Source of the DNA: Toxorhynchites rutilus septentrionalis
Taxonomy: Eukaryota > Arthropoda > Insecta > Diptera > Culicidae
Length of the DNA: 64,000 bases
Direction: 5' to 3'
Assembly: GCF_029784135.1 (NCBI RefSeq)
Contig: NC_073745.1
Coordinates: 79,857,569-79,921,568, forward strand
The notes beneath the pieces were generated by a model that was not told the origin of the DNA, did no database searches, and was given only the letters and a program-made list of their open reading frames with translations. Shown here piece by piece: positions 63,487-64,000 of the stretch (within the stretch, counting starts at the first letter, position 1; every line of letters begins with the position of its first letter). The translations under genes and the position numbers were made by a program.

Positions 63487-64000
63487 ATGGAACAGAAGTG
63501 CTATCTTCATGAAATCCGGATCAAAACTGATCTCAAGGTTTCCTCTAATCTGAAGAAATTCGCATCAGCAATGCTGTGTTATCAGAAATCCAGTGGTGAT
63601 CCGTCAAAATTCGCCTTTCAACCCGAGCCATCCAGCGATGCCGATGTTCAACTGGCTGCGTCTAACATCGCTCCGGACGCAGTAGATTTGGCCACGTTCC
63701 CGCAATGCTCATCGACGCCTCTAAGAAGTTAAAGAACTAATTTTCTCGTGGACCGGATAGTTGCGGAGCCGCTTGCCTTCATTTCCAGACACTCGTCCGA
63801 AAGAACAGTTTTTGCCAAGTTCTGGAAAGAGTCGTACATGCTAAGACACTAAAGTTGGGATCGATGTGATGTTGAGCACTATCGTGAAATAACCAGCCTT
63901 CCTGTAGTATCGAAAATTTTTGAGATTATCGTCAGCGATCATGCTACGAAGTCCCACCTTTCGTCCGATCAGCATGGTTTCATTCCCGGTAGATCCATCA
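63487..64000 (+). pseudogene. Non-LTR retrotransposon RT fragment, runs off the window
   Basis: The first frame (63487-63732) resembles the linker between endonuclease and RT (KFASAMLCYQKSSGDPSKF, PEPSSDADVQLAA). After a deletion and shifts, FAKFWKESYM (RT1 side) appears at about 63820. Then VEHYREITSLPVVSKIFEII and SSDQHGFIPGRS (RT2) run up to the right edge. Stops and frame changes between the blocks show it is broken. Same broad clade as the fragments at 36223 and 43728, opposite orientation. Confidence 0.7.

Noticed and set aside
1..64000. Endogenous viral sequences or LTR retrotransposons
   Set aside because: No gag, protease, integrase, capsid or viral polymerase motifs and no paired LTRs were found; the RT fragments all carry non-LTR signatures.

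Overview
The window looks like nuclear DNA of a mosquito, most likely a culicine (Aedes-like) species. The evidence is AT-rich, intron-poor sequence packed with nested transposons, several DD37E transposases of a lineage (ITmD37E) first described from mosquitoes, a mellifera-type mariner, tRNA-derived SINEs of the kind seen in mosquitoes, and histone-gene relics of insect type. No intact host gene was recognised. Two or three short ORFs in the single-copy stretches are listed as weak candidates only.

The dominant feature is a superfamily of non-autonomous elements found from about 2.2 kb to 62.3 kb on both strands. Each has the same ground plan. The 5' end starts at a T-run with a short palindrome of the type GACGTAGGAYTACGTC. 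The 3' end carries an inverted copy of the first half of that palindrome (TCCTACGTCAA), then a 9-bp-arm hairpin with a 3-nt loop, then a T-run. This asymmetric inverted repeat, the 3' hairpin, the T-run targets and the internal tandem repeats of about 95 bp fit Helentron-associated elements (HINEs, the DINE-1 type of rolling-circle element). I distinguish subfamilies alpha, beta, gamma, delta, epsilon and a 'GACATAGG' type; these labels are mine.

The unexpected part is the cargo. Several elements carry pieces of replication-dependent histone genes that still have the histone 3'-end hairpin and the purine-rich AAAGAG element. There are H2A-derived units at 47.2-48.2, 55.9-56.4 and 57.1-57.6 kb, an H4-derived unit with promoter at 9.3-9.9 kb, and H2B-like 3' ends at 13.4, 17.0, 21.1, 40.8, 46.4 and 51.9 kb. 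The gamma elements may carry an H3 relic. The coding parts are broken, but several 3' hairpins are perfect.

Layout: 0-1.65 kb non-LTR retrotransposon; 1.85-3.7 SINE relic and HINEs; 3.7-6.8 single-copy DNA; 6.8-7.8 TTAA-flanked element; 8.4-10.2 HINEs including the H4 unit with a SINE inserted; 10.4-11.3 SINE and a second hairpin-rich repeat; 11.5-13.7 alpha HINE holding a SINE that holds a MULE-like MITE; 13.8-17.3 composite HINE with a nested HINE and a DD37E transposon; 17.3-20.9 single-copy DNA and dispersed repeats; 20.9-23.4 HINEs; 23.6-24.8 mariner; 25.1-27.1 gamma composite; 27.2-30.8 a DD37E transposon split by a second DD37E transposon that is split by an unclassified element; 30.8-32.4 repeat and single-copy DNA; 32.4-34.1 HINE fragment with the best-preserved DD37E transposon; 34.1-34.5 SINE; 35.4-39.2 Helitron-like repeat DNA holding a non-LTR element and a beta HINE; 39.5-42.2 HINEs; 43.6-45.2 non-LTR element; 45.2-52.2 HINEs; 52.2-55.7 single-copy DNA with a 430-bp (GAGAAC)n array on a SINE tail; 55.7-58.1 the largest histone HINE; 58.8-62.3 dispersed repeats and HINEs; 62.3-63.5 single-copy DNA with unidentified ORFs; 63.5-64.0 a non-LTR element running off the edge.

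The coding sequences do not form a pathway. What links the window is insertion order (the nests give relative ages) and the repeated association of one transposon architecture with histone transcription and 3'-processing signals.
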